DNA from: Margaritifera margaritifera
Taxonomy: Eukaryota; Mollusca; Bivalvia; Unionida; Margaritiferidae
Direction: 5' to 3'
DNA: 64,000 bases
Assembly (NCBI GenBank): GCA_029931535.1
Contig: JAQPZY010001625.1
Span: 548,501 to 612,500 of the forward strand
Under the pieces are notes generated by a model. The model was not told where the DNA came from, searched no databases, and saw nothing but the letters and a program-made list of their open reading frames with translations. Every line of letters starts with the position of its first letter. Position 1 is the first letter of the stretch. Positions 1 to 12,900 of this stretch are shown piece by piece. A program made the position numbers and the translations under genes.

Positions 1-552
1 AAGTTTGGTATATTTTGACAAAATATTAACAAAAATCCAGTGAAGCACTTTTATTTGTAACATGCACATAGTGTATATTGATGCTTTCCCATTCCTTCTG
101 TCTCTGCTTCTCTCTCTCTCTCTCATTCATATGATATTATACTATTTAAACACATTAATCTCAAAACTTTGTCACCAAATAAGTTGGCAAAAAAACACAT
201 TTGTATATAAATGCCATCATCCATAGTCTATTGAATGTTTCTACATGCTAGCTCTAAAACATGTCAGATATAGCAAAATAAGGATTACCACCATAACAAG
301 GTATATGTTAAGTTTTGGACATCATGTCAAACAGTTAAAAAGATAGATTAACAAATTTGATACATCATACAGAGAATATTAACATCTACTTCCATTAGCA
401 GTTGGTCTGCACACACATGTATCATATCTGGGGAAATATAATTTACATAGTTTCTTTGTGCAATGAAATATTTGAATAGGAACAAAATAAGTGTTGTGTA
501 AAAACCCAGTGTATCATATGGATCTGGATGTTTGCCATTATAACCTCTATAT
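1..552. other. No gene seen; short TC microsatellite at 104-124
   Basis: AT-rich DNA with scattered short ORFs that have no recognisable motifs. Only a (TC)n tract at about 104-124 is distinctive. Confidence 0.5.
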
Positions 553-1672
553 CTGATTTTCATAAACTTTCACACAAAACTTTAACATTGTCGACCATAA
601 TACAAGAAGTTTTCTGCTTAACTACATGAGACAGGAACTCCTCGCATTATCATTATATAAACTTTAGACCTATAGTAATACTATCACAAGGTTTCAGTTG
701 AATACAGCAACTTATGCTGAAGATATGTAAATTTAAAAAAATTCTTTTTTTTTACACAAAACTTTAACATTTTTTATAATGACGACACATACTTTCTGCT
801 TAATCTGGCAAGACAGGAACTCCTAGCATATCATTATATAAACTTTAGAACTATTGTAATATTATACCAACATTTCAGTTGAATACAGCAACTGATGCTG
901 AAGATATGTTAATTTTAAAATGTTAATTTTTTTTACACAAAACTTTAACATTGTTTATAATGATGAAAAATGCTTTCTGTTTAAGCAGGAAGGCAGGAGC
1001 TCCTAGCACATCAGTGTATATACTTTAGACCTATTGTAACATTATACCAAAGTTTCAGTTGAAAAAAAAACTATTGATGCTGAAGATATGTCAATTAAAA
1101 CATTTCATTTTTTTTACACAAAACTTTAACATTGTTTATAATGATGAAACATGTTTTCTGCTTCAGCATGGGGAGAAATGCAAGACAGGCACTCCTAGAG
1201 AGTATATCAGTGTATGAACTTTAGACTTATTGTAATATTATAACAAAGTTTCAGATGAATGCTGCAACAAACATAAAAGTTTTGTGACTTTTAAAACAAA
1301 GAATATTAACATTGTTCACAATTATAAACCAAGCTTTCTGCTCAACCAGGCACTGGAACTCCTAGCATATCAGTGTGTCAACTTTATGCCCATATTAATA
1401 TTATCCTAAAGTTTCAGTTGAGTGCAGACACTGATGTAGAAGATTTGTGACTTTCAAAACTTCAACATAAAACTTGAAGATTGTTCACCATGATGCAACA
1501 AGCAATCTGCTTTAGAAGGTGAAACAGGCAAGGCAGGAACAACTAGCATATCATGGTATAAAGTTTATACCTAGTGTGATATTATCCCAAATTTTCACTT
1601 GAATGCAGCAACTGATGTAGAAGATATGTGACTTTAAAAAATGTAATGCAAAACTTTAAGATTGTTGATGCC
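553..1672. repeat. Tandem array, period about 175-184 bp, six to seven imperfect copies
   Basis: The word ACACAAAACTTTAACATTG recurs at about 570, 752, 936 and 1119, with diverged forms near 1293, 1468 and 1645. Each unit also contains GGAACTCCTAGCATATCA and AGTTTCAGTTGAATACAGCA. Divergence grows to the right. Confidence 0.8.
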
Positions 1673-1776
1673 GCTACTGCCATTGGCAGATAAGTGACTA
1701 CTATATCTCGCTGTGTTTATGCAGGTGAGACAAAAACAATCACATTCCAACTAAAACTTTGTCCATTTGCCCATGT

Positions 1777-1960
1777 CTATATGATGCAAGTGAAGAAAAC
1801 TTTATTAAATTTGCAAGGGTGAAGTTCTAAGACAAGCAAGGATAATAACTCGGTCAAATTTAGTTGGAAAATGGCAAATATAAAACTTGACCAAGAGACT
1901 TGTACCAAATTTGGTTTTAAGCAATAAATCCTTAAAAAGTTATCAAGTGGAAAGGAAACC
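1777..1960 (+). repeat. Dispersed repeat, one unit of the 165-bp family
   Basis: Shares AACTTGACC..G, TACCAAATTTGGTTTTAA and AATAAATCCTTAAAAAGTTA with the three-unit block at 20766-21330. Confidence 0.5.
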
Positions 1961-2497
1961 TGTGATAGACAAAATGTATTGGACAGATTGACAAATATAT
2001 GGTGGGGCATAAAAACAAGGTAAATTATGTTAGAATGCAAAATGCTTCATATTTTAAGGTCTTGAATGTTTATCATTTTTTATTACTTGGTTGCAAAAGT
2101 GACAAACAATAAAATGTTCGAAAATGTTACCAGATAGGCTACATTTTATTACATATGATGAGGAAATCAATGCTTATAAGAAAACAAAGAACTTTAGTAG
2201 AATAGTAATACAGACTACCCATTACATTTTTTGGCATCTTCTTGTAGTACAGAAGAACCTGTCTTGAAAAACCACCCCTTCTGCCAAAAACTATGGTCTC
2301 TCAAAACAGATGGTCTCTCATAACAAGTCATAACACTATATAATCACTAATTCTGTGCATTATAAGAATCTAGTCTCTCAAGACGTCTCTCATGGCAGTG
2401 GTCTTTCAAGACAGGACTTTCTGTATAACCTTGTGTTTGTAATGTATACTGAACTGTTCAACGATCAATAGTTGCTAACATAATGCAGTTTATTTAC

Positions 2498-2664
2498 AGA
2501 TACTGGTAAAAACAACAGGTAAGTTGTACCAATACACACAAACAAGTATTTACAAATACTGATAAATACAACAGGTAAGTTCAACCAATTGACACAAGCA
2601 AGTATTAACAGATACTAGTGAATACAACAGGTAAGTTGTACCAATACACACAAGCAAGTATTAA
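2498..2664. repeat. 56-bp tandem repeat, three copies
   Basis: Each copy contains CAACAGGTAAGTT and ends CAAGTATT. The CAG/GTAAGT words resemble splice donors, but no exon is associated. Confidence 0.85.
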
Positions 2665-2730
2665 GTGTAGATATTGTTCTGTGGTACAAATTTCTGACTT
2701 GATGGCATCAGACACAAATTCTGTTGAAAT

Positions 2731-3239
2731 GTTCAAAACTTAAATTGGTACCAACTTAAAAACACATTAATTACATATAAGTTCAAAACTTAAATTGGTA
2801 CCAACTTAAAACACATTAATTACATAAAAGTTCAAAACTTAAGTTGGTACCGACTCAAAAACACATTAATTATATATAAGTTCAAAACTTAAATTGGTAC
2901 CAACTTAAAAACACAGTAATTACATATAAGTTCAAAGCTTAAATTGGTACCAACTTAAAAACACATTAATTACGCATAAGTTCAAAACTTAAATTGGTAC
3001 CAACTTAAAAACACATTAATTACATATAAGTTCAAAGCTTAAATTGGTACCAACTTAAAAACATTAATTACGTATAAGTTCAAAACTTAAATTGGTACCA
3101 CTTAAAAACACATTAATTACATAGAAGTTCAAAACTTAAATTGGTACCAACTTAAAAACACATTAATTACATAAAAGTTCAACACTTAAATTGGTACCAA
3201 CTTAAAAACACATTAATTACATATAAGTTCAAAACTTAG
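2731..3239. repeat. 50-bp tandem repeat with a 20-bp palindrome, about 10 copies
   Basis: Unit begins GTTCAAAACTTAAATTGGTA. Each unit holds a dyad TTAAATTGGTACCAACTTAA centred on GGTACC. Copies differ at few positions; some lose or gain one base. Confidence 0.9.
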
Positions 3240-3465
3240 TCTTACACAGTGCCTTCACTTCTTGTCTGATGGATATATGCATAATCTTTTAGGCATGCAG
3301 GATTACCACTTGTGAAACAATTTGAACAGATAAATTTAAATCAAAAACTTTGCTAACCTCAAACCATTATGGTAATTAGTTTACTGGGTCACTGATGTTG
3401 CACAGTTATATAATAATAGACTATTTCTTAACTGTACAAAAGCAGGGTATAAATTGGAATGAATG

Positions 3466-3540
3466 TACCATATATACTCGCTTATACATTTGGTCCAACT
3501 GCAAATTGCATAGACCCAGATCTGCCATAATGCGCCAATT
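3466..3540 (+). mobile_element. Double-hairpin miniature element, left part only (copy 1 of 7)
   Basis: Starts after TA with CCATATATACTCGCTTATA, then the hairpin A left arm TGCATAGACCCAGATCTGCC; breaks off near 3540 before the second arm. Confidence 0.75.
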
Positions 3541-3723
3541 TTTTTATACAGATAATAAAAATAAAATCTGCTGTCAAGATTAGTATTAGAGTTTGCAATG
3601 AAAAGTGTAGTGACTGGGTTATCTTTACATATCATCATTGGAGCAGGCAAATTTTTCAGTTACATTACATGTGTATCAGAATGGAACATAATTATATTCT
3701 CTTCAAGCACTTTACTTTGGCAG

Positions 3724-3804
3724 AAAACATGCTGCATATCACATCAAAACATGCTGCATACCCTATCAAAACATGCTGCATACCCTATCAAAACAATGCA
3801 ATAT
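3724..3804. repeat. 22-bp tandem repeat, about 3.5 copies
   Basis: AAAACATGCTGCATACCCTA repeated, the last copy partial. Confidence 0.8.
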
Positions 3805-4006
3805 TGAATTATATATACTTAGATTAACTGTTATAATTTCAAGGAGGTGCATCAATAATTGCAGTGGGCTAAGTATATATGGTAACTATTTACCCAAATG
3901 AAGAATTTGATGTTATCAATTGAACAGTTTTAATATGTCCATCTGGCTGATACAGTCAGTTAATATATACTGAACTCCTAGTCCCAGCTAATACACTGAA
4001 TAACTA

Positions 4007-4223
4007 CCGTATATAATTGTGTATAATCTTATACCAACTGCAAACTGCATAGACCCAGATCTGCCATTGCATAATGCGCCGGCAGATCTGGGTCTATGCA
4101 GTTTGTAAGGACTAATCGGTATAACAAACAACATAGACCCTGATCTGCCGGCAGATTATGCGATGGCAGATCAGTGTCTATGTTGTTTGCATTTGGACCC
4201 AGCTTATACGAGAGTTTATACTG
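4007..4223 (+). mobile_element. Double-hairpin miniature element (copy 2 of 7)
   Basis: Flanked by TA (4005-4006, 4224-4225). Hairpin A: GCATAGACCCAGATCTGCC paired with GGCAGATCTGGGTCTATGC. Hairpin B: ACATAGACCCTGATCTGCC paired with GGCAGATCAGTGTCTATGT. Outer ends (CCGTATATA.., ..TATACTG) are inverted repeats. 217 bp, no coding capacity. Confidence 0.88.
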
Positions 4224-4738
4224 TATCTAGATTACTTTCAGTTACTATATTTTTCTAATTAACAATAAGATTTACTCATTAAAGAATAAATAAATAATGT
4301 GTACCTTATAATTAGCGATATTCAAGATTAGCACCTGGTTACCTATGTAAGTACATTAAAACATTCTGAAAATTCATGATTCATGTGGTACCCTTGAAGA
4401 TGTGGTTCCCTTGACTAGAGATAATTAAAGAATATGTTCAACCTAATGAGAAATCACATGTATGTAATAAAAAAAAGATTATATAAACTTTTAGTGCAAC
4501 TTAAATAAGTGAATTCAAAATATCCTATTAATATAAAATTCCTAAATGAATAGAAGAGAAAACTCATTAAAAACTAAGAGAAAGTTTACGTGACCGATTA
4601 ACCTTTGAATGAGCAAGCTTCTATGTACTGTAAATTATAAAAATCAGTACTTTTTATCAAAATATCACATTATAACCATAACATTCTGCCACCTCAAGTC
4701 CATATAGTAAGTTGTATTATTATCTGTATCCTCTTACT

Positions 4739-5662
4739 AAGCTGTGTGCTACAGAACAACCATTCAAAGGCCTGTGCTATAGAACCATTCAAAAGCCTGT
4801 GCTATAGAACAACCATTCAAAGGCCTGTGCTATAGAACAACCATTCATAGGCCTGTGCTATAGAACAACCATTGAAAGGCTGTGTGCAATAGAACAACCA
4901 TTCAAAGGCTGTGTGCTAGAGAACAACCATTCAAAGGCTGTGTGCTATAGAACAACCATTCAAAGGCTGTGTGCTATAGAATAACCATTCAAAGGCCTGT
5001 GCTATAGAACAACCATTCATAGGGCTGTGCTATAGAACAACCATTGAAAGGCTGTGTGCTATAGAACAACCATTCAAAGGCTGTGTGCTATAGAACAACC
5101 ATTCAAAGGCTGTGTGCTATAGAACAACCATTCAAAGGCTGTGTGCTATAGAATAACCATTCAAAGGCCTGTGCTATAGAACAACCATTCATAGGCCTGT
5201 GCTATAGAACAACCATTGAAAGGCTGTGTGCAATAGAACAACCATTCAAAGGCTGTGTGCTAGAGAACAACCATTCAAAGGCTGTGTATTATAGAACAAC
5301 CATTCAAAGGCTGTGTGCTATAGAACAACCATTCAAAGGCTGTGTGCTATAGAACAACCATTCAAAGGCCTGTGCTATAGAACAACCTTTCATAGGCCTG
5401 TGCTATTGAACAACCATTCAAAGGCTGTGTGCTATAGAACAACCATTCATTGGCCTGTGCTATAGAACCATTCATAGGCCTGTGCTAAAGAACAACCATT
5501 CAAAGGCTGTGTGCTATAGAACAATCACTCGAAGGCTGTGTGCTACAGAACAACCATTCAAATGCTGTGTGCTATAGAACAACCATTCAAATGCTGATTA
5601 CGGCTATAGAACAACCATTCAAAGGCTGATTACTGCTAAAGAACAACCACTCAAAGGCGGAT
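4739..5662. repeat. 28/29-bp minisatellite with 172-bp higher-order structure
   Basis: About 32 monomers with core CTATAGAACAACCATTCAAA. Two monomer types alternate in blocks: 29-bp (GGCTGTGTG..) and 28-bp (GGCCTGTG..). The marker ACCATTGAAAGG recurs at 4869, 5041 and 5213, exactly 172 bp apart (4 x 29 + 2 x 28). The right end decays. Confidence 0.92.
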
Positions 5663-5921
5663 TACTGTACATGCACGTTGATTAAAACAAGGTCTACTTG
5701 AAAGAAGTATTTACAAGAAGTGTGATTGACTCTGAAGGGACAGAACTCCTGATTGACACAAGTAATATTCATTAGAGGCACATAATGGTAATGTCAAAAA
5801 TAGAATGTTGGCATATCTGTGATAACACATAAATATTAATTATTGCATTAACAATGATGAGAACAATAAAAGTCATAAAATTACAAATAATTTACTATTC
5901 AATTATAATTCACCTGAAATA

Positions 5922-5956
5922 ACTTGGTTGGTTGGTTGGTTGGTTGGTTGGTTGGT
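5922..5956. repeat. (GGTT)n microsatellite
   Basis: About eight uninterrupted GGTT units. The ORF reading MVGWLVGWLV here is a product of the repeat. Confidence 0.9.
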
Positions 5957-6285
5957 CCAAAGTAACTTGCTCAGAGGCTTACCACCCATAAAATTTCTAC
6001 TTGTAAACAAAACAAAGAATATTTACAATGTTCTCAATTACCAACAACACCCATACTTAAAGTCAGTACCTTCTGAGCATCCTCCCTCCCCAATTTATGT
6101 AACTGCCCTGACACATTAGAAAATTATAATAAAATCATGTAAGTATATAGTGCCACAATATTTAAACAATATTATAGTCCCTAGTTTAATCACTAATGCA
6201 AGAAATACTGGTTATGTAATGTGCCTTGCTTACACTTATACATACTTTCTGCAATGAAATTAGATCATCATCTCAATCTATGATT

Positions 6286-6478
6286 GGTTTTGTGGGTTTA
6301 TTGCCATTTTTCAGCACATGATAGGCTATACATGGCAGCCAGTATGTCAGGTGGAGGAAGAACTACTGGCAAGCTTTCTCACATATCCATGTGGGTCGAG
6401 CCAAGATTCACACCCACGCGGATAGAGTTCTGAGTGATCTGTAAAGGCGAGTGCCATAGATTACTTGGCCACCCACAA
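6286..6478 (-). repeat. tRNA-derived SINE candidate
   Basis: On the minus strand: GTGGCCAAGTAATCTATGGC (A-box-like), then GGGTGTGAATCTTGG (B-box-like), about 40 bp apart, followed by a non-tRNA body and tail AATAAACCCAC. The tRNA part is too degenerate to fold into a functional tRNA. Confidence 0.5.
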
Positions 6479-8018
6479 TCTATCAACACGATTCAGAATG
6501 ATTTCCATAACCATTACTAACAGTATGAGAGGAAACAAATCTTAAATTGCTGTGTAATAATTGCATAAACTGTCACATTTTGGGGGAGAAAAATAGGTCA
6601 TGGTAATTGATCTTTCTGTGATGTTAGTATGCCATTTTATAATGGCAAACTTCACAATTTAAATCTATTAAAATTGTTTATGAATACATGAAAAAGAATC
6701 TTTTGAGCATGAACTGAATTGGTCCCAGGCATAAATTTAACAACAATTATTTTGCCCTTTACTGACTGACCTAACTAAAACCCAGCAACCCAAAGAAATA
6801 TTTACTGTGGTCCGGCGTCCCAGTTGTTTCCTCCAAATTGGGTATGACTTTTAGCCTGCATTTTATTACAATCATCTGGGTGCTTTGCATGTATTATAAA
6901 AAGTTTTATGCTGAATCAAGCATTGGGGAAGACATATTTACCACTGCGAAGAAGTGATGCAGTAACAATATAAAAGGTCTAGTTTCAATGAAAATTGCTC
7001 AATAAAAGAGATCTGTGTAGACACTGTGATCATGCTGTAGGGCCCAATATGAATGGTGGTGTTACCTATGCTTTTAACAAAAGGTTCCTTACCATAAGTC
7101 TCAGGAGGGGAAATAGATTTTATTTGTACAATGCATGAATTTGAAGAAAAAAATAAAAATCTTCGAAGTACCTAGACTCATAGCAAATGTTTTGGATCTC
7201 AAGTTGAAAAATGTGTCTACAAAGCTGAACAATTAGGACCAAATTCTCTACTGATGCTAACTAAGTAGGACCAGGAAAATGATGAGGCAGGGCCAAGCCC
7301 CTAGTTTCAATCAATTTCTAAAATCTTTCCAAAAGGGACATTTTACTTCATCATGCTAAAAATATATCTGATTATATTGTGATTACAGTGAGAGATAGAG
7401 GTAATGGAAAAAAATAACTCCTAATTTCAACATTAGATCCTGGGAATATTTTTAATCAACAAGGAAATAGGAGTAATTCCTACAATTTTCCTCATACTTA
7501 AAACAAAACAAGTTTATGGTAAGTTTATGATATTTCTTAAATTTTATTCTTGATGTAGGCTGAATTCAAAATGCTAATTTTAGATGTAAAGATGTTCAGT
7601 GAAACTGTGGCCAGATTCACTGGTATTATATAAATATATAAATAAGAATTAACATGTACAGTCATTAATTCATCAGAATCAATCTGTGAATCAATATAAA
7701 ATACAGTATATACAATGAAAATGACCACTAAAAATTGTTTCGAAAATGCAATATCTGATAGCAGTGGTGCATATTTTTCTAACTTTCTTGAAGTGTGTTC
7801 AGACAATGACAAAAGTTCATTTCTTCTTTGTATCACAACAGGAATCTGATGTTTTGTTAGTAAGATAAAAAGATATATTGATATTTATCAGAAATTAATT
7901 ATTTCTAAAAAAGCATGCACCTCAACATGATGAAATACCAGACATAACCCTTGTACAGTTTAATGGAAGTCAGAAAAAAATATTGGTAAGAAAAAATAAC
8001 CTACCTACCCAGTCCTAA
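6479..8018. other. No gene seen downstream of RGP1
   Basis: Unique-looking AT-rich sequence. A 99-aa minus-strand ORF at 7537-7836 has no recognisable motif and may be accidental; two AATAAA motifs on the minus strand (7543-7548, 7120-7125) could belong to the RGP1 3' end. Confidence 0.4.
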
Positions 8019-8275
8019 TAGGGTGGGTCATCAAAAAAGTATCCATTCAAAAAGTTCAACAACTTGTAAAATAAAACTGAAAAATTGCAGTAAATGGCTG
8101 AAAATTTAATCAGGTCATCTACATATGCATACATATATGCTAGCGAAATTTCATTTGTCTAGGTTGGGTTTTTTGTGTGCAATCTTGCAAAAAAAATGTA
8201 TTGGGATGGACAGAAAGATGAAAAGATGGACAGAACCATGAACCTGCTGCAAGCAGTGGTGGCATACAAATTAGT
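8019..8275 (+). repeat. Dispersed repeat of the TCAGGTCATC family
   Basis: Shares AAAAAGTTCAACAACTTGTA, AATCAGGTCATCTACATATG and GCAAGCAGTGGTGGCATA with blocks at 21326-21530 and 22110-22620. Confidence 0.6.
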
Positions 8276-8335
8276 GATATTGTGCTTCATCTTAAGCATT
8301 GTTATCTGACACCTTTTCCACTCTTAAGCAGCATC

Positions 8336-8559
8336 CTATATTCTGATACTGTTTCCAGTTTTTATAAGGGTGACACTGGATGCATGAAGGGGGTTGGAGG
8401 GGAACATTTTAATGGGAAGGTCCCACACCATTGTTTCAACATTTAGTGTTGCTGGTCCCCTCCAGGTGGTGCTCTGATCAGGCTTTGTTGGCCTTTCTGG
8501 CTCCTTGATTGGCTCACACGTGGTGATGAATTCAAAATGAAGTCGCCATCGTTGACAAA
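8336..8559 (-). CDS. RGP1: RGP1 terminal coding exon 7
   Basis: Acceptor TTCTTTTTTAG before 8559, stop TAG at 8336-8338. 224 nt, entered in phase 1. Encodes [16 protein letters not shown], a charged proline-rich stretch, and [20 protein letters not shown] before the end GNSIRI. The family C-terminus reads KWRLHFEFVT..DTFSWDLPIKVLP..STITI. Candidate AATAAA polyadenylation motifs on this strand lie far downstream, at 7543-7548 and 7120-7125; neither is proven. Confidence 0.95.
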
Positions 8560-9904
8560 CTAAAAAAGAAACAAGAAATGTGTTCATAAGCCATTAATGC
8601 CCCATGAATATGCATATGAGTAATGTTCTAAGAAAGTAATTTTTTGTGGCAAATTATGTTTCTCTGAGAATACTTACCCAATCACATTAATGTAAGGAAA
8701 TAAGTTCTGCTACCTCTCAAATCCAGACTTCACGGAGTGATGAAAATGTTGTCTTTCCTCTTTCTCTCTCTCTCTCTATACATATATATATATATATATA
8801 CACACACAGGCAAACCTGTGTTCAGTGGTCACCCATAGGAAAGGGCCAAAGTGGCCTTTGTAGACAGGTGACCTCTGAAGGCAGGTCCAGCTCTCAAACT
8901 TGGTTCATGACAAATACATGTACTATGCACCGAATAACATGAGCATTAGCATTATTATTAGTTGTTATAGTATGCTATCAAGATACATATATTTAGTTAG
9001 CTAATTAGCAAAAAGAAAAATAACAAAATAATAAAATAAAAAGTTCCACTTTAATTCATCATGAACATTAAATCATCACTTATCAGCAGAAATGGGGTCT
9101 AAATAAAATTACTAAGTGACAGCTTACCTGTGATTGTCAAACACAGGAGTGACTTTTTTTTAGAACATCTGGAATAACTAGGCATGAAAACAGATGTTCA
9201 CACTTCAAAAATTGATGGATTAAGCAGTTGCTCAAACTCCCTGAGATCAAAAGACAGTTGGCTTTTGTGCGAGATCTTTGATGATTAGGGAATGAAAAGA
9301 AGCTTCCTGTGGCTATTGTTAGTAGCATATAAACCGGAAATGATATCACAAGTGCAATGTACATGTATCTCTACTCATTTGGATATGTAATCTCTTATAC
9401 TCCAGATTAACGTTGTTCTAAAAAGTGGCCATAATATCTTGCTTATGCTTAATAATCCCTTGGATCTGAGTTCACCTGACGCCCATTTCTGCTGGACCTC
9501 ATGACTACTTTGTCCACTATCCAGGAAATAAACTGCTTCAATTCTCTCATGTTAGGACAAAAACTGCTTTGCTTTCGAAGCCGACATGTTGACACCTTTG
9601 ATTTTGAGTCACAGCATGATTGGAGTTCAGTAAGCTTAAACATTGATTCACATGATATACCTTTATCTAAACAATGCCTTGTTCATCAAACAAAAGAAGT
9701 GTTTCATTTGCATACTTGGAGCGGTCACTGCTGATATGCTCCAGTGACCACTTAAGTCAGGGTGAAACAATGGTTTGGTTAAGAAACACCTGGCCAGTGA
9801 CCACTGAAAGCAGGTGACCAGTAAATACAGGGCATATATACAGGAAATTTGCCGGGGGGAAATTAGAATTACCAATGAACAGAGGTGACCACTAGGACAG
9901 GTTT

Positions 9905-9963
<59 letters not shown>

Positions 9964-12900
9964 ACATAGACAATGGGAAGAAACCATTAACCCCCCTTAC
10001 CACTTGCTAGGTGGCTACCCCATCAACTGGATGTTTACCAGTTTAAGCTAAGTGATACATCAACGAGGATGCTTGCATTTGCCAGGAAGTGTGCGAAGGT
10101 TTAATAGTAATTTGATCTGGTTAGTGTTCTTGGAGAAATGTAGTTTTTTGGGGGAGTAAAACTAAATTTAATTATGTAATACTTACCTGTCACTATTATT
10201 AAACTTTCTCCTTTCCGCATGGAAAGACCTTGTCCATGCTAGATGCACCAACTCCCTGTTCTAGAAGTTTCTTAGAACATGTGCATCGACCCAGTCTGAT
10301 CTACTTCATCAGCTCATGCTCCACAGAGTGTCCTCATTCTTTTCAGGACGTGAGACAAAATGAAGGACATTAGCGCGTGGTGGGAGGAGGGCATCCAATT
10401 GTGACAGGTAAATATTACATAATTAAAATTAGTTTTACTCCCCCAAATAACTACATTTTAATGTCAGTAATAACTTACCTGTCACTATTATCAAGCTGAA
10501 TTTGTCAGTAAGGAGGGTGGCTGATGGACTTTGAGAAGAGTAGAAATGTGGAAAAATTACTCACTTTCCAGTCCAAGCAGTCAACTGCAGTTGTATGGGT
10601 CGTAGATTGTGCTGCGACGATCTGACCCATAGAGAAGATACCTTGGCTTTGGTTTGCTAATGACCGATGGTAAAAAGACGAGAAGGTTGTGTGTGAGCGC
10701 CAAAATGCAGCCTTCATAATATCATCTAAAGATGAATGGTTGAAATATGCCCAGGAAGTAGCAATAGTCCTGACTTCATGGGCTTTAATCTTCATGAACG
10801 ATAAGTCTCTTTCCGTGAGAGATGCATAAGCTCTCTTGATGGTGAACGAAATCCATCGAGAGATAGTGGATGCTGAAATATCAGCTGAACCCTTAAAGGG
10901 GAGAAAAGTCTTTTCCTACCCCTCCTTCTCCCTTTAGCAGATGTTAAATAGAATCTAAGTGCCCTAACTGGGCAAAGAAGTCTATCACTATCATCCCCAG
11001 CACAGATACAACTAAGACTGGGGATTTCAATCGGGGATGGGAATACTGATGGAAGTTGGTTTTTGGCAAGAAAACCAGGCTGACACAATAGGAAACGGAC
11101 TGATAATTTCCATTTAAGCGTAAACATCCCTCTTCAATTGATAAAGCATGTAGCTCGCTTCTTCTTCGGGCTGAAGCAACGGCCAGAAGAAAAACGGTTT
11201 TAACGTGAGATTTTCAAAAGAGGCCTCACTCAAAGGTTCATAAGGTGTTTTGTCAATGCCCACAAAACACATGAAAGGCTCCATTTTGGTGTCAATGTGT
11301 GAGACACTGGTCTCTGAAGCTCAAAATACTTTATAAGATCCGACAAATGAGGATCTGAACCAATGGATTGACCTTTAGAGAATTTAAGAGTGTTTGAATG
11401 AGCAGCCCTATACCCTTTGATTGTGAAGGCTGAACAAGATCTCTCTTTGAAAAGGAAGAGAAGAAAATCTGCTACTGCAGCGATAGAGGGTCAGCAAGGA
11501 TTAATGCATTTCCTAACACACCAATCACAAAAGATTTTCCACTTTGCATTGTAGACCTTGGATGTTGAGCATCACCGGGTTTGTACGATGCAGTCTGCAA
11601 CTTTGCTCGAAAACTTTGCCTGGCAGATCGATCGCTACCTTGCCTGTTCTGGACATACTGTCTGCCAGAATGTTTTTCTTCCCTGGAATGTGACAAACTC
11701 GGAGTTTAAACCCTTTTGACTGTGTCCAACTTAGAAGGTTCCAGACTTCCATGCAGAGTGAAGGAGCATGAGTGCCTCCTTGTCGTCTGAGGTATGCAAC
11801 CACTGATGTGTTGTCTGAGGAGATCATGATGCAATGCCCTTTGATGTGTTCTAGGCAGCCTTTTAGGGCGAAGAACATGGCTTTAATTTCTAGATTGTTT
11901 ATGTGGAGAAGACTGTCTTTGTGTGACCACTGGCCATGGAGAAGTACTCCTTCTGGCTCTAAATGAGCCCCCCCCCCCAATCTGAATCTGACGTGTCAGT
12001 GTACAGATAGGAGTGGGGTTCTGAGGCATGCACGGGAACTCCTCTCAGAAACATATCTTGATTGTACCACCACTTTAGGTGGTACTGAAACTTCGACCCT
12101 AGAGAAATTCGCATTGAGAGAGAATCCTTGTGTGGTCTCTAAACTGCCAAACGGAGAAACTGAAGAGGACGAAAATGAAGTCTCCCTAGGGGAACCAGGT
12201 CAGACGCAGAATTCAAGGTTCCCAGGAGGGAGAGATATAGACGAGCCGACAACTAAGTCTTGGTCTGTAATGTCCTTAAAAGTTCCATGATTTTGTGCAT
12301 CCTCTCTGGGGGAACACAAACGCGGCCCAGGTAGGTAAGGATATTCATTCCTATGTCACGAAATCTTGAGAAGGAACGAGTTTGGACTTCTCTAGATTTG
12401 GAATCAGTCACAATTGCATCACCACAGACCAACAGAGGGTCATGTGGATACATAGGGACTGTTTGTTTGTGTTGTTTAGTAGCCAGTAGTTGAAATACTG
12501 GATTAACAGAATCCCCAAGTATCTCAAGTGTGCAGCTATTACTCCCATGACTCTGGTAAAGATCCTGGGCGCTGAGGCGAGACTGAACGGCATGGCTCGG
12601 AATTGAAATACTTCCTGTCTGATCGAGAACTAGAAATATTTTTTGTGCGGCGGAAAAATAGGGATGTGGAAGTACGCATCCTGAAGATCGATGGAAACTG
12701 CCCAGTCTGCTGGTTTGACAGCGTTCCGAACTGAAGCTGCAGTTTCCATCTTGAATGTTTCCATTTGCAGAAATTTGTTTAGGGGGGAAAGGTCGATAAT
12801 CAGTCTCAGTTTTCTGCCCTCTTTGGGGACCAGAAAAATCTGGGAGTAGAATGCTGGCAACTCAATGTTTTGGACCCTCTCCACTGCACCCTCCCGAAGA

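Noticed and set aside
1777..2040. 87-aa minus-strand ORF
   Set aside because: Lies across a dispersed non-coding repeat also found at 20.8-21.3 kb, with no conserved frame between copies.
2498..2664. CAG/GTAAGT donor-like words repeated three times
   Set aside because: They lie in a 56-bp tandem repeat and have no coding context or matching acceptors.
4007..4223. Hairpins read as CRISPR-like or terminator structures
   Set aside because: Copies are dispersed, TA-flanked, in both orientations and without spacers; the DNA is eukaryotic.
5928..6119. ORF beginning MVGWLVGWLV
   Set aside because: Translation of the (GGTT)n tract without further similarity.
9663..9965. 100-aa minus-strand ORF beginning with YIYIYI repeats
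   Set aside because: Its start is the translated (TA)n microsatellite, and the rest shows no family motif; the same artefact occurs at 35488-35676 and 39795-39980.
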